From NCBI RefSeq assembly GCF_000219605.1, contig NC_015740.1, positions 1,860,001-1,924,000 of the forward strand: DNA of 64,000 bases, given 5' to 3'. This document shows, piece after piece, positions 52,147 to 61,867 of the stretch. This DNA comes from Stutzerimonas stutzeri. GTDB taxonomy: Bacteria; Pseudomonadota; Gammaproteobacteria; Pseudomonadales; Pseudomonadaceae. The position numbers and the translations under genes are program-made. Every line of letters starts with the position of its first letter. The first letter of the stretch is position 1. The notes under the pieces were generated by a model that saw nothing but the letters and a program-made list of their open reading frames with translations, ran no database searches and was not told where the DNA came from.

Positions 52147-53241
52147 TCAGGCCGTGGCGCTGCGGCGTGTCTTGCCGGTGGTGGCCTTGAAGCCGTCGAA
52201 GAACGCCTGGACGCGCTCCGGCGTGACCTCTGCCAGCGTCGGCGGATTCCAGCGTGGGGACTTGTCCTTGTCGATGATCAGCGCGCGCACGCCTTCCATG
52301 ATGTCGCCCTTGGCGAACCATTGACGGTCCAGATGTAACTCCAGGGCGAAGCAGTCGGCCAGGGGCAGATTGCGGCCGCGCCGCAGCATCTCCAGGGTGA
52401 CGCACATCGCCAGGGGTGAGCGGCTGTCGAGCACCTTGAGGGTTTCGGCGGCCCAGTCGCTGAATTCGGGACGGTTCTCGGCTGCCAGCGAGGCACGAAC
52501 CGATGCCACGTCCTGCTTGGCGAAATGCTCGTCGATGGCCTGGTGCAGCGCTTTGAGTTCGGAACCGGGCAGCCTGTTGGTGCCTAGTGTGGCCACCAGG
52601 GTGCGTAGCGCCTCCTGGGGATGGACCGACCAGCTCATGCGGTCCAGGCAGCGATCCAGCTCGGCAATCTGGTCGTGGCTGACGCACCAGTCCGCCAGGC
52701 CCACGTGCAGCGCATCGGCGGCGCGGATCTGCAGGCCGGTGATGCCCATGTAGGTGCCAAGCTCTCCCGGCAGGCGCGAGAGGAAATAGCTGCCGCCGAC
52801 ATCCGGGAAATAGCCGATGCCGACTTCCGGCATACCCATGCGCACGCGCTCGGTGACTACCCGCAGCGACGCGCCCTGGACCAGGCCCATGCCGCCGCCG
52901 AGGACGAAACCGTCCATCAGCGCCAGCAGTGGTTTCGGGTAGGCATGGATGTACTGATCGAGGGCGTATTCCTCCTCGAAGAAGGTTTCGTGCTCGGTGT
53001 CGCCGCGCTGGAAGCTGTCGTACAGCGAACGGATGTCACCGCCGGCGCAGAAGGCTTTTTCGCCATTGGCACGCAGTACCACGGCATGAATCTGCGGATC
53101 GGCAGCCCAGGCGCTGAGCTGCTGGTGCAGCAGGCGGACCATTTCCAGGGTCACCGCATTCAGCCCGGCCGGGCGGTTGAGGGTGAGGTGGCCGACGTGG
53201 TTGCGTACGGCGGCCAGCACGGGGCGTTCGGTTGCACTCAT
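52147..53241 (-). CDS. 3-hydroxyisobutyryl-CoA hydrolase
   Basis: 364 residues, longer than an ordinary enoyl-CoA hydratase and matching HIBCH-type hydrolases of the crotonase superfamily. Motifs: [58 protein letters not shown] and [23 protein letters not shown]. It releases 3-hydroxyisobutyrate from its CoA ester in valine breakdown, protecting the cell from reactive methacrylyl-CoA. It starts two bases after the mmsB stop and lies upstream of the acyl-CoA dehydrogenase. Confidence 0.9.
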   Translation of the reverse strand: MSATERPVLAAVRNHVGHLTLNRPAGLNAVTLEMVRLLHQQLSAWAADPQIHAVVLRANGEKAFCAGGDIRSLYDSFQRGDTEHETFFEEEYALDQYIHAYPKPLLALMDGFVLGGGMGLVQGASLRVVTERVRMGMPEVGIGYFPDVGGSYFLSRLPGELGTYMGITGLQIRAADALHVGLADWCVSHDQIAELDRCLDRMSWSVHPQEALRTLVATLGTNRLPGSELKALHQAIDEHFAKQDVASVRASLAAENRPEFSDWAAETLKVLDSRSPLAMCVTLEMLRRGRNLPLADCFALELHLDRQWFAKGDIMEGVRALIIDKDKSPRWNPPTLAEVTPERVQAFFDGFKATTGKTRRSATA

Positions 53242-53243
53242 GG

Positions 53244-54134
53244 TCAGGTGTCCTTGCGGTACTGATTGATGATCGCCGAGAAGTCCAGGCCGCCATGACC
53301 CTGGGCGCTGAAGCTCTGGTATAGCTGCTGGGCGAGGGCGCCGAGGATCACCGGCTGACGCACCTGCTTGGCGGCCTCGGTGGCCAGGCCCAGATCCTTG
53401 AGCATCAGGTCGCTGCCGAAGCCGCCGCTGTAGCCGCGGGAGGCCGGTACGTTGTCCAGCACGCCAGGGAAGGGGTTGTAGGTATCCGAGCTCCAGCAGC
53501 GGCCGCTGGAGGTGTTGATCACGCCGGCCAGGGTCTTGGCATCCATACCCAGCGCGACGCCCAGCGCCATCGCCTCGGCGACGCCGATCATGGAGATGCC
53601 CAGCAGCATGTTGTTGGCGACCTTGGCCACCTGGCCGTTGCCGGCTGCACCGCAGTGCACGATGTTCTTGCCCATGGCCGCGAGAATCGGTTGTGCACGA
53701 TCGAAGTCCGCATCGCTGCCACCCACCATGAAAGTCAGGGTTCCGGCTGCTGCACCGCCGGTGCCGCCGGAAACCGGTGCGTCCAGCATCGGGTTGCCAT
53801 GCTCGGCGGCAGCCTTGGCCACTTCACGGGCACTGTGCGGATCGATGGTCGAACAGTCGATCAGCATCACACCGGCACGGGCGCTGGCGATCAGGCCGTT
53901 CTCGCCCAGGTACACGCTCTTCACGTGAGGCGCCGCTGGCAGCATGGTGATGATCAGCTCGGCATTGCCCTGGGCGATGGCGGTCGGGGAGTCGACCGGC
54001 AGCGCGCCGGCGCCGACCAGGTTATCGACGGCCGCGGCGTTGAGGTCGAATACGCTGAGCTGGTGGCCTGCCTTGAGCAGGTTGTGGGCCATGGGCGCGC
54101 CCATGTTGCCCAGGCCGATGAATCCGATATGCAT
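53244..54134 (-). CDS. mmsB: 3-hydroxyisobutyrate dehydrogenase
   Basis: 296 residues. Oxidises 3-hydroxyisobutyrate to methylmalonate semialdehyde with NAD+. Rossmann motif GFIGLGNMGAPMAHNLLKAGH; substrate-binding DAPVSGGTGGAAAGTLTFMVGG; catalytic lysine region GAAGNGQVAKVANNMLLG; and a final all-helical domain with GFGSDLMLKDLGLA. An Hfq/Crc motif precedes its ribosome site. Located between the enoyl-CoA hydratase and the hydrolase that makes its substrate. Confidence 0.95.
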   Translation of the reverse strand: MHIGFIGLGNMGAPMAHNLLKAGHQLSVFDLNAAAVDNLVGAGALPVDSPTAIAQGNAELIITMLPAAPHVKSVYLGENGLIASARAGVMLIDCSTIDPHSAREVAKAAAEHGNPMLDAPVSGGTGGAAAGTLTFMVGGSDADFDRAQPILAAMGKNIVHCGAAGNGQVAKVANNMLLGISMIGVAEAMALGVALGMDAKTLAGVINTSSGRCWSSDTYNPFPGVLDNVPASRGYSGGFGSDLMLKDLGLATEAAKQVRQPVILGALAQQLYQSFSAQGHGGLDFSAIINQYRKDT

Positions 54135-54146
54135 GGCGTGTTTCCT

Positions 54147-54157
54147 CTTGTTGTTAT
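54147..54157 (-). promoter_or_regulatory. Hfq/Crc CA motif before mmsB
   Basis: On the minus strand ATAACAACAAG, running directly into the ribosome site AGAGGAAA upstream of the ATG at 54134. Confidence 0.75.
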
Positions 54158-54170
54158 GGCCAGATGCGGC

Positions 54171-54944
54171 TTAGCGATTGGTGAACTCAGGCTTGCGCTT
54201 CTCGCTGAACGCGGCCATGCCTTCCTTCTGGTCGGCGGTCGCGAATACCGCATGGAACACGCGACGCTCGAAGCGGATGCCTTCGGCCAGCGTGGTTTCG
54301 AAGGCGCGGTTGACGCTTTCCTTGATCATCATGGTGGCCGGCAGGGATTTCTCGGCGATCACCCGGGCAGCCTTGAGGGTTTCCTCCAGCAGGCTTTCGG
54401 CCGGGAATACGCGCGCGACGAGGCCGGCGCGCTCGGCTTCGGCGGCGTCCATCTGGCGACCGGTCAGGCACATGTCCATCGCCTTGGCCTTGCCCACTGC
54501 GCGGGTCAGGCGTTGGGTGCCGCCAATACCCGGCAGCACGCCGAGGTTGACTTCCGGCTGGCCGAAACGCGCGTTGTCGGCGGCGAAAATCATGTCGCAG
54601 AGCAATGCCAGCTCGCAGCCACCACCCAGCGCGTACCCGGCGACGGCGGCAATCAGCGGCTTGCGGCGCGTGGCGATGCGGTCAGCTTCGGCAAAGAGGT
54701 CATCGAGATAGACCTGCGGGTAGGACAGCTCGGCCATTTCCTTGATGTCGGCGCCGGCGGCGAACGCCTTGGCCGAGCCGGTGAGCACGATGCAGCCGAT
54801 CCGCGGATCGGCCTCGAGCTGGCCCAGGGCCTGGTTCAGCTCGCTGATCAGCTGCGCATTGAGCGCATTGAGCGCCTGCGGCCGGTTGAGGGTGATCAGC
54901 GCAACGCGCTCCTGGATGTCGACGAGCAGGGTTTCGAATGTCAT
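54171..54944 (-). CDS. Enoyl-CoA hydratase
   Basis: 257 residues from ATG 54944 ([29 protein letters not shown]), with AAGGAC upstream; the frame extends to 54995 but only as low-complexity Pro/Ala sequence. Crotonase motifs: [17 protein letters not shown] (oxyanion hole) and [20 protein letters not shown] with the catalytic glutamate. It would hydrate methacrylyl-CoA in valine breakdown and could also serve tiglyl-CoA for the isoleucine half, which has no hydratase of its own. Confidence 0.93.
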   Translation of the reverse strand: MTFETLLVDIQERVALITLNRPQALNALNAQLISELNQALGQLEADPRIGCIVLTGSAKAFAAGADIKEMAELSYPQVYLDDLFAEADRIATRRKPLIAAVAGYALGGGCELALLCDMIFAADNARFGQPEVNLGVLPGIGGTQRLTRAVGKAKAMDMCLTGRQMDAAEAERAGLVARVFPAESLLEETLKAARVIAEKSLPATMMIKESVNRAFETTLAEGIRFERRVFHAVFATADQKEGMAAFSEKRKPEFTNR

Positions 54945-54991
54945 TTCAGCGTCCTTGAGGACCGGCGCGTCCGCCGGCCCGGTGGGTGATG

Positions 54992-56503
54992 TCACTTCAG
55001 GTTGATGGTGGTGTTGACCGGGCCGCCGACCTCGTTTTCGTCGAACCAGCGCTCGGTTATGGTCTTGGTCTGGGTGTAGAACTGCACCACCTGCTTGCCG
55101 TAGGGGCCGAGGTCGCCGAGCTTGGAAGCGCGGGAGCCGGTGAAGGAGAACATCGGCACCGGCACCGGGATCGGTACGTTGATGCCGACCTGGCCCACGT
55201 CGATCTCTTCCTGGAAGTGCCGCGCCGCCGCGCCGGAGCGGGTAAAGATGGCGGTGCCGTTGCCATTCGGGTTGGCGTTGATCAGCTCGATGGCTTCGTC
55301 CATGGTCGCCGCCGCCATGACGCAGAGGACCGGGCCGAAGATTTCTTCGCGGTAGATGCTCATCGAGGGGGTGACGCCGGAAAACAGGGTCGGGCCGACG
55401 AAGTTGCCGTTCTCGTAACCGCTGACGCTCGGGTTACGGCCATCCAGTTCGAGCCTGGCTCCTTCCTGTACACCACGTTCGATCAGCCCGCTGACGCGAT
55501 CCAGCGCCGCGCAGGAAACCAGCGGGCCGACATCGGTGCCGGCCTCGACACCGGCGTTGACCTTGAGGGTCTGCGCCTTGGCTACCAGATCGGGAATCCA
55601 GGCCTGCGCCTCACCCACCAGCACCACCACCGACAGCGCCATGCAGCGCTGGCCGGCCGCGCCGAAGGCGGCACCGGCGATGGCGTTGAGGGTCTGCTCC
55701 TTGTGCGCATCGGGCAGCACGATGGCGTGGTTCTTCGCGCCCATCATGCACTGCACGCGCTTGCCGGCCTGGCTGGCACGGTTGTAGACGTGGGTGCCGA
55801 CCTTGGTCGAACCTACGAAGGACACCGCCTTGATATCCGGGTGGTCGCAGATCGCATTCACCGCATCGGCGCCGCCATGCACCACGTTGAGCACGCCCGG
55901 CGGCACGCCGGCTTCCAACGCCAGTTCGCACAGGCGCATGGTGACCATCGGGTCCTGTTCGGACGGTTTGAGGACGAAGGTATTGCCGGTGGCGATGGCC
56001 ATCGGGAACATCCATAGCGGGATCATCGCCGGGAAGTTGAACGGGGTAATACCAGCGCAGACGCCCAGCGGCTGCAGCAGGGTATAGGTATCGACGCCGG
56101 CGGCGACGTTGTTCGCCAGCTCGCCGAGCTGCAGGTTGCCAATACCGGCGGCGTGCTCGACCACTTCCAGGCCGCGGAACACGTCGCCCTCGGCATCGGC
56201 CAGGGTCTTGCCCTGTTCGGCAGTGAGGATCGCCGCCAGCTCCTTCATGTTCTCGCGGATCAGCTGCTGGTACTTGAGAAAGATGCGCGCACGTGCACCG
56301 ATCGGCGTCTTGCGCCAGGTCTGGAAGGCTTTCTGGCCGCTGGCGACGGCGCGGTCGATTTCCTCGGCGGTCGCAAACGGCACGCGCGCCAGGACTTCCT
56401 GGGTCGCCGGGTTGACGACGTCGCGCCAGTCCTGGGTGGTCGATTCGATAAATTCACCGTCGATCAGCAGTTTGACGGTAGGAATGGCGTTGGACGTTGT
56501 CAT
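54992..56503 (-). CDS. mmsA: Methylmalonate-semialdehyde dehydrogenase (CoA-acylating)
   Basis: 503 residues from ATG 56503, with GGCGGAGAG upstream; the frame continues to 56674 without family similarity. Converts methylmalonate semialdehyde to propionyl-CoA and CO2, the last valine-specific step. Aldehyde dehydrogenase fold with catalytic cysteine C287 in [45 protein letters not shown], and the MmsA-type C-terminal region. First gene of the minus-strand operon, divergent from a LysR gene with a clear operator between. Confidence 0.95.
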   Translation of the reverse strand: MTTSNAIPTVKLLIDGEFIESTTQDWRDVVNPATQEVLARVPFATAEEIDRAVASGQKAFQTWRKTPIGARARIFLKYQQLIRENMKELAAILTAEQGKTLADAEGDVFRGLEVVEHAAGIGNLQLGELANNVAAGVDTYTLLQPLGVCAGITPFNFPAMIPLWMFPMAIATGNTFVLKPSEQDPMVTMRLCELALEAGVPPGVLNVVHGGADAVNAICDHPDIKAVSFVGSTKVGTHVYNRASQAGKRVQCMMGAKNHAIVLPDAHKEQTLNAIAGAAFGAAGQRCMALSVVVLVGEAQAWIPDLVAKAQTLKVNAGVEAGTDVGPLVSCAALDRVSGLIERGVQEGARLELDGRNPSVSGYENGNFVGPTLFSGVTPSMSIYREEIFGPVLCVMAAATMDEAIELINANPNGNGTAIFTRSGAAARHFQEEIDVGQVGINVPIPVPVPMFSFTGSRASKLGDLGPYGKQVVQFYTQTKTITERWFDENEVGGPVNTTINLK

Positions 56504-56526
56504 ATGGCTCTCCGCCTGAAAAGGCA

Positions 56527-56540
56527 CTGTTGTTGTTATT
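56527..56540 (-). promoter_or_regulatory. Hfq/Crc CA motif before mmsA
   Basis: On the minus strand AATAACAACAACAG, ending 23 bases before the ATG at 56503 and upstream of the ribosome site. Confidence 0.7.
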
Positions 56541-56563
56541 GGCTCGCGGACGGCTGCGAGGGC

Positions 56564-56584
56564 TGCATTGAATGTAGCAATGCA
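56564..56584. promoter_or_regulatory. LysR-type operator between mmsA and the LysR gene
   Basis: Perfect inverted repeat TGCATTG (56564-56570), 7-bp spacer, CAATGCA (56578-56584), which contains the T-N11-A pattern bound by LysR regulators. A weaker related repeat CATTACAATG follows at 56593-56602, as expected for recognition and activation sites. Confidence 0.7.
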
Positions 56585-56660
56585 AAAAATCACATTACAA
56601 TGCGATCGACTGCAGAGTCGCTCTGCATAAATGCACAGGAACCTGCTGGAGGCGGCAACC

Positions 56661-57554
56661 ATGGACTGGGACAATCTGCGCTATTTCCTCGAAGTCGCCC
56701 GAGCGGGGCGGCTGACCACTGCGGCGCGTCGGCTCGCGGTCGACCACACCACGGTCTCGCGCCGGCTGCAGGCGCTGGAAAAAAGCATCGGCCTGCAGCT
56801 ATTCCTGCGCGAGCCGGGTGGCTACAAGCTCACCGAAGCCGGGCGCAACCTGTTGCCGCGGGTCGAGGCCATGGAAAGTGCCAGCGTGGCCATCGAACAT
56901 TCACTGCCCAGCATGGGCGATGGCCTTTCCGGGCAAGTGCGCATCGGCGCCACCGAGGGTTACGGCACGGTGATGCTCGCCGGCCAGCTCACCGGGCTCA
57001 GCCGGCGCTATCCGCACCTGAACATCGACCTGCTGGCGCTGCCGCGCGCGGTGCGCCTGTCGCGTCACGAGGCGGACATCGTCATCACCCTGGAACGCCC
57101 GGAGCGCGGGCCGTTCATCATCACCCGGCTGACCGACTACGTGCTGCGGCTGTATGCGTCGCCGGCGTATCTCGACGAACACCCGCCGATCCGCAGCCGC
57201 GAGGATCTGGCAGAGCACCGCTTCGTCAGCTACGTGGATGACCTGCTGTTCAGCAAGGAGCTGCTGTTTCTCGATGGGATCGCCGATCCCCGCTCGGTCG
57301 GGCTGCGCAGCACCAGCCTGCTGGCGCAGCAGGAAGCCGTGGCGATGGGGGCGGGGATCGCGATCCTGCCGGCGTTTTCCGCCGATGCCGATCCACGGTT
57401 GCGACTGCTGGTGCCCGAGGAGGTCAGCTTTACCCGTACCTTCTGGATGCTGATGCCCATCGAGTTCAAGGACCTGGCGCGCATGCGCACCACCTGGGAC
57501 TACCTCAAGGAGATGGCACAGCAGAATCAGGGGCGGTTGCTGGGGCAGGCTTGA
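56661..57554 (+). CDS. LysR-family transcriptional regulator
   Basis: 297 residues from ATG 56661 (GGAGG nine bases upstream). N-terminal winged helix-turn-helix [44 protein letters not shown], then a periplasmic-binding-protein-like effector domain from about 90 ([21 protein letters not shown]). Divergent from the valine degradation operon; the operator repeat in the gap supports control of mmsA and downstream genes and of itself. P. aeruginosa controls its mmsAB with an AraC protein (MmsR), so this arrangement is different. Effector unknown. Confidence 0.88.
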   Translation: MDWDNLRYFLEVARAGRLTTAARRLAVDHTTVSRRLQALEKSIGLQLFLREPGGYKLTEAGRNLLPRVEAMESASVAIEHSLPSMGDGLSGQVRIGATEGYGTVMLAGQLTGLSRRYPHLNIDLLALPRAVRLSRHEADIVITLERPERGPFIITRLTDYVLRLYASPAYLDEHPPIRSREDLAEHRFVSYVDDLLFSKELLFLDGIADPRSVGLRSTSLLAQQEAVAMGAGIAILPAFSADADPRLRLLVPEEVSFTRTFWMLMPIEFKDLARMRTTWDYLKEMAQQNQGRLLGQA

Positions 57555-57601
57555 TCGGGCGTCGGTACGGCGAGGCAGGCGCCGACTCCCGGCGCGCAAA
57601 G

Positions 57602-57619
57602 GGTGGGCTTCAGCCCACC
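57602..57619. repeat. REP-like hairpin
   Basis: GGTGGGC-TTCA-GCCCACC, a perfect 7-bp stem with four-base loop, between the convergent LysR and YgaP-like genes. An element of the same core in opposite orientation (TGGGC-TGAA-GCCCA) is at 50771-50784. Short hairpins of this type are repeated in stutzeri-group genomes as far as I know. Confidence 0.5.
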
Positions 57620-57629
57620 TTGCAGGGGT

Positions 57630-57983
57630 TCAGACCTGCGGCGTGCCTCGCGTCTCGTGACCCATCGGCGTGCTGTCGGGCAATGTCACGTTGTCACCCT
57701 TGAAGTCCGGGCTGTGGACTTCCGAATCCAGCGGCATATGACTGTAGCGCTGGCTCGGCAGGGCTGGCTTGCTCTCCATTTCAGTCAACATGCGCTTGGC
57801 TTCGCAGCGCCCGCTGATGCCGCGCGCCAGCGCCATCCCGCCCATGGCGAGCTCCGCCAGCCCGACCAGCCCGCCCCGACGCAGCCCCTTGCCCATCATC
57901 ACCAGCCCACCGGCAAGCGAGGCGGCGCGTTCCCAGCCGTGGACGTTCTGCGGGGCGGATTTGTCGAACAGTTGCTTCATCAT
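57630..57983 (-). CDS. DUF2892 (YgaP-type) small membrane protein
   Basis: 117 residues from ATG 57983, with AGGAAG upstream. The segment APQNVHGWERAASLAGGLVMMGKGLRRGGLVGLAELAMGGMALARGISGRC is the two-helix YgaP transmembrane (DUF2892) domain with its typical N-x-ER start. The tail (about 70-117) is hydrophilic and disordered (LPSQRYSHMPLDSEVHSPDFKGDN). Function unknown. Located between LysR and glgP. Confidence 0.72.
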   Translation of the reverse strand: MMKQLFDKSAPQNVHGWERAASLAGGLVMMGKGLRRGGLVGLAELAMGGMALARGISGRCEAKRMLTEMESKPALPSQRYSHMPLDSEVHSPDFKGDNVTLPDSTPMGHETRGTPQV

Positions 57984-58049
57984 CTGCGTCTTCCTCAAAA
58001 GGCAAGTGGTTAATAGAGGACTGCGCCGCTGCGCTGGCGTTCCGAGCGT

Positions 58050-60560
58050 TCATCGCTGCCAGTGAATCAAGCCCAGCTCCAGCGGCACAGACAGCCCCAG
58101 TTGGCTGCCAGGGACGACCCGCGCAGTGTAATCCGCCGCCGAGCGGTCGGCAGGCAAGTGGCCTTGGTAACTGGCGAAAGCACCGTCGTGTTCGATGAGG
58201 GTGAGGGGATGGACCTCGGCGGGAGCTTCGCCCCGGCCTTCGGCATAGAGCTGCACGGCAAGCTGTCGCGGTTCCAGATGGCCGAGATGCAGACGGACGT
58301 CGACCTGGAGCTGGCCGTTTTCGCGAGCCCATTGCACACCGGTGAAGGCCAGTTCATGCCAGTAGCAGCGCAGGCGGGTGACCTGGTGCGCCAACTCGCT
58401 GGCCAGCGCCGAACCTTCGGCGCAGCGACGGCGGTAGGCCGTCGCCATGGGCAGGTAATACTGTTCGGTGTATTCGCGCACGGTTCGATCGGCGGAAAAG
58501 CGCTCGACCAGCGCGCTCATGCTGCGCCGCATGCGTTGCACCCAGGCGGTGGGCACCCCTTCATCGTCACGGGCGTAGAAAGTGGGGACTACCTGGGTTT
58601 CCAGCAGCTGATAGAGCTGCTCGGCATCCACTTCATCGTGCTCCGGGCCGTATTCCAGGCCGTCGCCGACGGCCCAGCCGAGGTCGGCAGCGTAGGCTTC
58701 GGCCCACCAGCCGTCGAGTTGCGACAGGTTCAGGCCGCCGTTGGCCAGCACCTTCATGCCGCTGGTGCCGCTGGCCTCCCAGGGCCGCCTCGGCGTGTTC
58801 AGCCAGACGTCCACGCCTTGCACCAGGTGCCTGGCGATGCGCATGTCGTAGTCCTCGAGAAAGACCACGCGGCCGGCGATGTCGGGCCTGGCGGCGAAAC
58901 GTTGCCACTCGGTCAGTAACGCCTGCCCGGCGCGGTCGGCCGGATGTGCCTTGCCAGCTACCAGCAACTGCACCGGGCAGCTGCGGTGGTTGAGGATGCG
59001 CGCCAGCCGTTCGGGGTCCTGCAGCAGCAGGTTGGGGCGCTTGTAACTGGCGAAGCGACGGGCGAAGCCAAGCGTCAGTCGTTCCGGATGCAGGCGCGAA
59101 CCGGCCACTTCGATGTCCGCTGGCGAGGCGCCATGCACGGCCAGGCTGCGGGCCAGATGGCTGCGCACGAAGCCGAGCAGTTCGTTGCGCGCATGCTGGC
59201 GGATCTGCCACAGCCAGCGGTCGTCGACCTGGGCCAGCAGTTCGTCCACCGAAGCGTGGTCGATGCCGCGCCAGGGAACGTCGTTCCCGTGCAACTCGTA
59301 CCAGTGGGCTTCGGCATTCGGCGACACCCAGGTCGGCAGGTGGATGCCATTGGTGACATGCCCGACCGGTACCGCCGCCAGCGGCCAGCGCGGATACAGC
59401 TCGCGGAAGATGTAGCGGCTGGTGTGCCCGTGCAGCTGGCTGACCGCATTGACTGCGCCCGCCCCGCGGGTGGCCAGGTAGGCCATGTTGAACGGCTCGT
59501 GGGAGTCCTGCGGCTGCTTGCGCCCCATGGCCAGCAGCGTCTGCATGGAAATGCCCAGCTCGTATTCGGCATAGCGCTCCAGATACTGGCTCACCAGCTC
59601 GGGCGGAAAGCGATCGAACCCGGCTTCGACCGGTGTATGGGTGGTGAACAGATTGCCGGCGCGCGTAGCATTGAGGGCCACGGCGAAGGAGACCCGCTCC
59701 CGGGCCATATGGCTGCGCGCCCGCTCCAGCACGGCGAATGCGGCATGGCCATCGTTCAGGTGGAGCACATCGGGCTGCAGGCCGGCGGCTTCCAGCAAGC
59801 GCCAGCCGCCGATGCCCAGCACCAGTTCCTGGCGCAGGCGCATCTCGTTGTCGCCGCCATAGAGTTCGCTGGCAATCAGCCGCGCGATGGGTGGATTGGC
59901 GGGGTCATTGGTATCGAGCAGCAGCAGGCGATTGAGGCCGACCCGGGCCTGCCAGCCGCGCAGCCAGATCTGCAACCCCGGCAGCTGTATGGCCAGCCTC
60001 AGAGGCGCGCCGCTGGCGTCATGCAGCGGCTCGATGGGCATCTGCCGGGTGTCGTTGACCGGGTACAGCGCCTGCTGCCGGCCGTCCGGGCCGATGCTCT
60101 GGCGGAAGTAGCCGTGCTGCCAGAGCATGCCCACCGCGGTGACCGGCACGCCGAGGTCGCTGGCGGCCTTGAGCTGGTCCCCGGCGACGTTGCCGAGGCC
60201 GCCGGAATAGATAGGCAAGGCTTCGCTGAGCATGTATTCCATGGAAAAGTAGGCGACTCGCGCGAGGCGTTCGCCGTACTGCTGGCTGGCGAACCAGGTC
60301 GGCTGCTCCAGCCGTGCCTGGCGCGCCTTGACGATGCCGTCCACCAGGCGGTGGCAGTCGACGCGGCGCAGCAGCGCCTCCAGCTTCTGCTCCGGCACGG
60401 TACTGAGGATCAGGCTGGGATTGCGGGTCAGCGCCCAGAGGTCGTTGTCGATCAGCTGCCAGAGGTCATCGTTCTGGCTGGTCCAGCGAATCGACTGGTC
60501 GAAAGCCAGTTCGCGCAGGGTGTCGGGTGTGAGGGCGGGGCGATCGGATGCAGATGCCAA
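58050..60560 (-). CDS. glgP: Glycogen / alpha-glucan phosphorylase
   Basis: 836 residues. Pyridoxal-phosphate enzyme releasing glucose-1-phosphate from glycogen or maltodextrin. Motifs: YFSMEYMLSEALPIYSGGLGNVAGDQLKAASDLGVPV, the H-N-G segment VTNGIHLPTWVS, FARRFASYKRPNLLL, and the PLP lysine K603 in EASGTSGMKVLANGGLN. The SDLGVPV and FARRF forms match the GT35 subgroup that is only distantly related to E. coli GlgP/MalP. It has an appended C-terminal beta domain from about residue 700. No other glycogen gene is in the window. Confidence 0.92.
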   Translation of the reverse strand: MASASDRPALTPDTLRELAFDQSIRWTSQNDDLWQLIDNDLWALTRNPSLILSTVPEQKLEALLRRVDCHRLVDGIVKARQARLEQPTWFASQQYGERLARVAYFSMEYMLSEALPIYSGGLGNVAGDQLKAASDLGVPVTAVGMLWQHGYFRQSIGPDGRQQALYPVNDTRQMPIEPLHDASGAPLRLAIQLPGLQIWLRGWQARVGLNRLLLLDTNDPANPPIARLIASELYGGDNEMRLRQELVLGIGGWRLLEAAGLQPDVLHLNDGHAAFAVLERARSHMARERVSFAVALNATRAGNLFTTHTPVEAGFDRFPPELVSQYLERYAEYELGISMQTLLAMGRKQPQDSHEPFNMAYLATRGAGAVNAVSQLHGHTSRYIFRELYPRWPLAAVPVGHVTNGIHLPTWVSPNAEAHWYELHGNDVPWRGIDHASVDELLAQVDDRWLWQIRQHARNELLGFVRSHLARSLAVHGASPADIEVAGSRLHPERLTLGFARRFASYKRPNLLLQDPERLARILNHRSCPVQLLVAGKAHPADRAGQALLTEWQRFAARPDIAGRVVFLEDYDMRIARHLVQGVDVWLNTPRRPWEASGTSGMKVLANGGLNLSQLDGWWAEAYAADLGWAVGDGLEYGPEHDEVDAEQLYQLLETQVVPTFYARDDEGVPTAWVQRMRRSMSALVERFSADRTVREYTEQYYLPMATAYRRRCAEGSALASELAHQVTRLRCYWHELAFTGVQWARENGQLQVDVRLHLGHLEPRQLAVQLYAEGRGEAPAEVHPLTLIEHDGAFASYQGHLPADRSAADYTARVVPGSQLGLSVPLELGLIHWQR

Positions 60561-60631
60561 AGGAACCTCTCTTCTGAACCGGTGAGCGCTGTCTCGTCCA
60601 GCATAGGCCTTGCGCGTAGCGGGGATAACCC

Positions 60632-61728
60632 TTAGCGGCGCGGCCCGGCCTCGGGTTGTGGCACATCCTGCGATGTTGCCGGTTCTCCGGCTATGGTCTC
60701 GGCGGCCTGCCGCTGGTCATCACGATCAGCCTCGAGCCCTTGCTGCTCTTCAGTGTGCTTCGGGTCGTACTGCAGCTCGATGAACACCGGGAAATGATCG
60801 GAGCCGATGTCCGGCAGGCGCAGCAGGCGGACGAAACGGAAGTGCGCACTGTGAAAGAAGTGGTCCAGCGGCCAGCGCAGGAACCAGTGATGGGCATGGA
60901 AGGTGTTGTACATGCCGCGGCCCACGCGTGGGTCCAGCAGCCCGCTGATCTTGCGGAACAGCCGGGTGGTCGGCGACCAGGCCACATCGTTGAGGTCGCC
61001 GGTCACGATGATCGGGTCATCGCTGTGCTGGATGCTTCTGGCCACCACCAGCAGTTCCACGTCGCGCTCGGTGGACTCGTCGTTTTCCGTGGGGCTGGGC
61101 GGTGCCGGATGCAGGAAATGCATGCGCACCGAAAGGCTGTCATCGACACGCACCCGGGCATGCATGGAGGGTACGTCGTTTTCCACCAGGAACTTGAGTT
61201 CCGGCTCCTCCAGCGGCAGGCGCGAATACACGTGCATGCCGTAGAGGTTGTCCTGCGGGCAGCGAATACTGTGGGGATAGTCGTCGCTCAGCTGGTCCAG
61301 GTGTGCTTCCCACCAAGAGTCGGTTTCCAGTGTCACCAGCACGTCGGGTCGGTACTCGTGCACCAGCGCCAGCAGGCGCTCGGCCTGGCGATTGGGCCCC
61401 AGCACGTTGGTGGCCATCACGCGAATGCGTGGCCGCGGGGCGTCTGGCTCGGCACGTAGCACTCGTTGCGCCAGAGGCGGGTGTAGGGCGCGATCCACCA
61501 GAGCTGATAGATCAGGCAGGCGGCGCTGGTCAGCGAGGCGAGCAGGTGCCAGGGCTGGCCATAGTCCAGCAGCGGCGCCTGCGCGACCAGCAGTACCGCC
61601 AGCAGTGTGGCGAGCTGCAGGCGTGGAAATTCCCATACGCGCACCCACCAGGCGCGATGCCGCCAGAGAGGCAGCAGTGTGACGAATGCGAAAAGGCCTG
61701 TGCTGGCCAGCAATATCCCTTCGAGCAT
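60632..61728 (-). pseudogene. Endonuclease/exonuclease/phosphatase (EEP) family membrane protein, frameshifted
   Basis: Two frames together give one family member of about 365 residues. The N-terminal part (MLEGILLASTGLFAFVTLLPLWRHRAWW, ATG 61728, ribosome site GGGAAA) has three membrane helices and runs to RLWRNE. The catalytic EEP domain continues in another frame from VLRAEPDAPRPRIRVMATNVLGPNRQ to 60632, with TGDLNDVAWSPT and GSDHFPVF. The break is at about 61460-61464: GAGTG on the coding strand would need to be GAGGTG. One added G restores the frame. Either a recent mutation or a sequence error. The family includes YafD-like proteins of unknown substrate. Confidence 0.82.
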
Positions 61729-61827
61729 GACGTTTCCCATTGTCGGCCGATCGTTACGGCGGCGGCCTTGCACATCGACGGGCAAGGGCCGAGGCATTCG
61801 ACAGGCAAACAGGCGAAGCGTCGCAAG

Positions 61828-61859
61828 AAAAAAACAGGCCCCGAGTGGACGGGGCCTGT
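61828..61859 (-). terminator. Terminator of the penicillin-binding protein gene
   Basis: On the minus strand a perfect 10-bp stem (61859-61850 with 61843-61834) followed by a run of seven T, starting just after the stop codon at 61868. Confidence 0.9.
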
Positions 61860-61867
61860 CTGGGCGG

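Noticed and set aside
52109..52687. N-terminal extension of the isobutyryl-CoA dehydrogenase frame
   Set aside because: It runs antiphase through the hydrolase gene; conserved family sequence begins at 52108.
58944..60635. 563-residue plus-strand reading frame opposite glgP
   Set aside because: Antisense shadow; no start signals.
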